A DNA stretch of 64,000 nucleotides. Origin: Brooklawnia sp937867175. Lineage in GTDB: Bacteria; Actinomycetota; Actinomycetes; Propionibacteriales; Propionibacteriaceae. Positions 63,965-64,000 of the stretch are shown in pieces; positions within the stretch are counted from its first letter, which is position 1, and each line of letters opens with the position of its first letter. Position numbers and translations under genes: made by a program. The stretch is taken from NCBI GenBank assembly GCA_036821905.1, contig DAISIR010000002.1, positions 1 through 64,000 of the forward strand. Direction: 5' to 3'. The notes under the pieces are model-generated. The model was given only the letters and a program-made list of their open reading frames with translations, was not told the DNA's origin and searched no databases.

Positions 63965-64000
63965 GTGAGCAACGAGATGGCACCCGACGCCGGCACCTCG
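63965..64000 (+). CDS. Start of a rightward gene cut by the window edge
   Basis: GTG at 63965 begins VSNEMAPDAGTS and runs off the end. TAGCCT at 63953-63958 lies 6 nt upstream, the leaderless promoter pattern. Too short to identify the product. Confidence 0.5.
   Translation, partial: MSNEMAPDAGTS

Overview
This is high-GC DNA with strong GC preference at third codon positions. The gene content points to an actinobacterium: the MurT/GatD pair for lipid II amidation, a DtxR-family MntR with an SH3-like tail, a 180-kDa NAD-glutamate dehydrogenase, a DUF2505 protein, and many genes that look leaderless. A member of the Propionibacteriales or a relative is plausible, but no rRNA or other marker here fixes the genus.

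Left third (54-22730, all minus strand, transcribed right to left): one compact locus for a contractile injection system (eCIS, Afp/PVC/MAC-like). In transcription order it reads: coiled-coil protein, sheath, tube, zinc-ribbon baseplate protein, disordered protein, DUF4255/Afp16-like cap, AAA+ ATPase (Afp15-like), small eCIS-associated protein, DUF4157 protein with a possible deaminase-like extension, CIS tube adaptor, LysM-like adaptor, gpD-like hub, gpV-like spike, PAAR-like tip, gp25-like wedge, two large gpJ/gp6-like baseplate proteins, a tail-protein-I-like baseplate protein, and a second DUF4157 protein. Most junctions are 4-bp ATGA overlaps, so it behaves as one operon. No capsid, terminase, integrase or TssJLM membrane-complex gene is present, and no tape measure or tail fibre is recognisable.

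Middle (23101-44459): metabolic and envelope genes. These are mntH with mntR, a YchJ-like protein, PPK2, a pRiA4b ORF-3 family protein, a cyclic-2,3-diphosphoglycerate-synthetase-like P-loop protein, glgX, membrane proteins, a pyruvyltransferase facing a family 2 glycosyltransferase, an aromatic acid exporter-like protein, gatD/murT, a NUDIX hydrolase, and a TetR repressor divergent from a small membrane protein and a frameshifted multicopper oxidase.

Right third (44524-64000): sdhCAB followed by xthA; a five-gene carbohydrate cluster (FGGY kinase, zinc alcohol dehydrogenase, class II aldolase-family protein, GpsA-like dehydrogenase, and a convergent RpiB-like isomerase lacking the usual ring-opening histidines) that may act on a four-carbon polyol; then DUF2505, NAD-glutamate dehydrogenase, a PHP phosphoesterase, trpS, an SDR oxidoreductase, a DEAD-box helicase, and the first codons of a gene running off the right edge.

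No tRNA, rRNA, CRISPR array or insertion sequence was recognised. Start codons were chosen from Shine-Dalgarno spacing, ATGA overlaps, or a TAnnnT hexamer 6-7 nt before the start codon (leaderless pattern).
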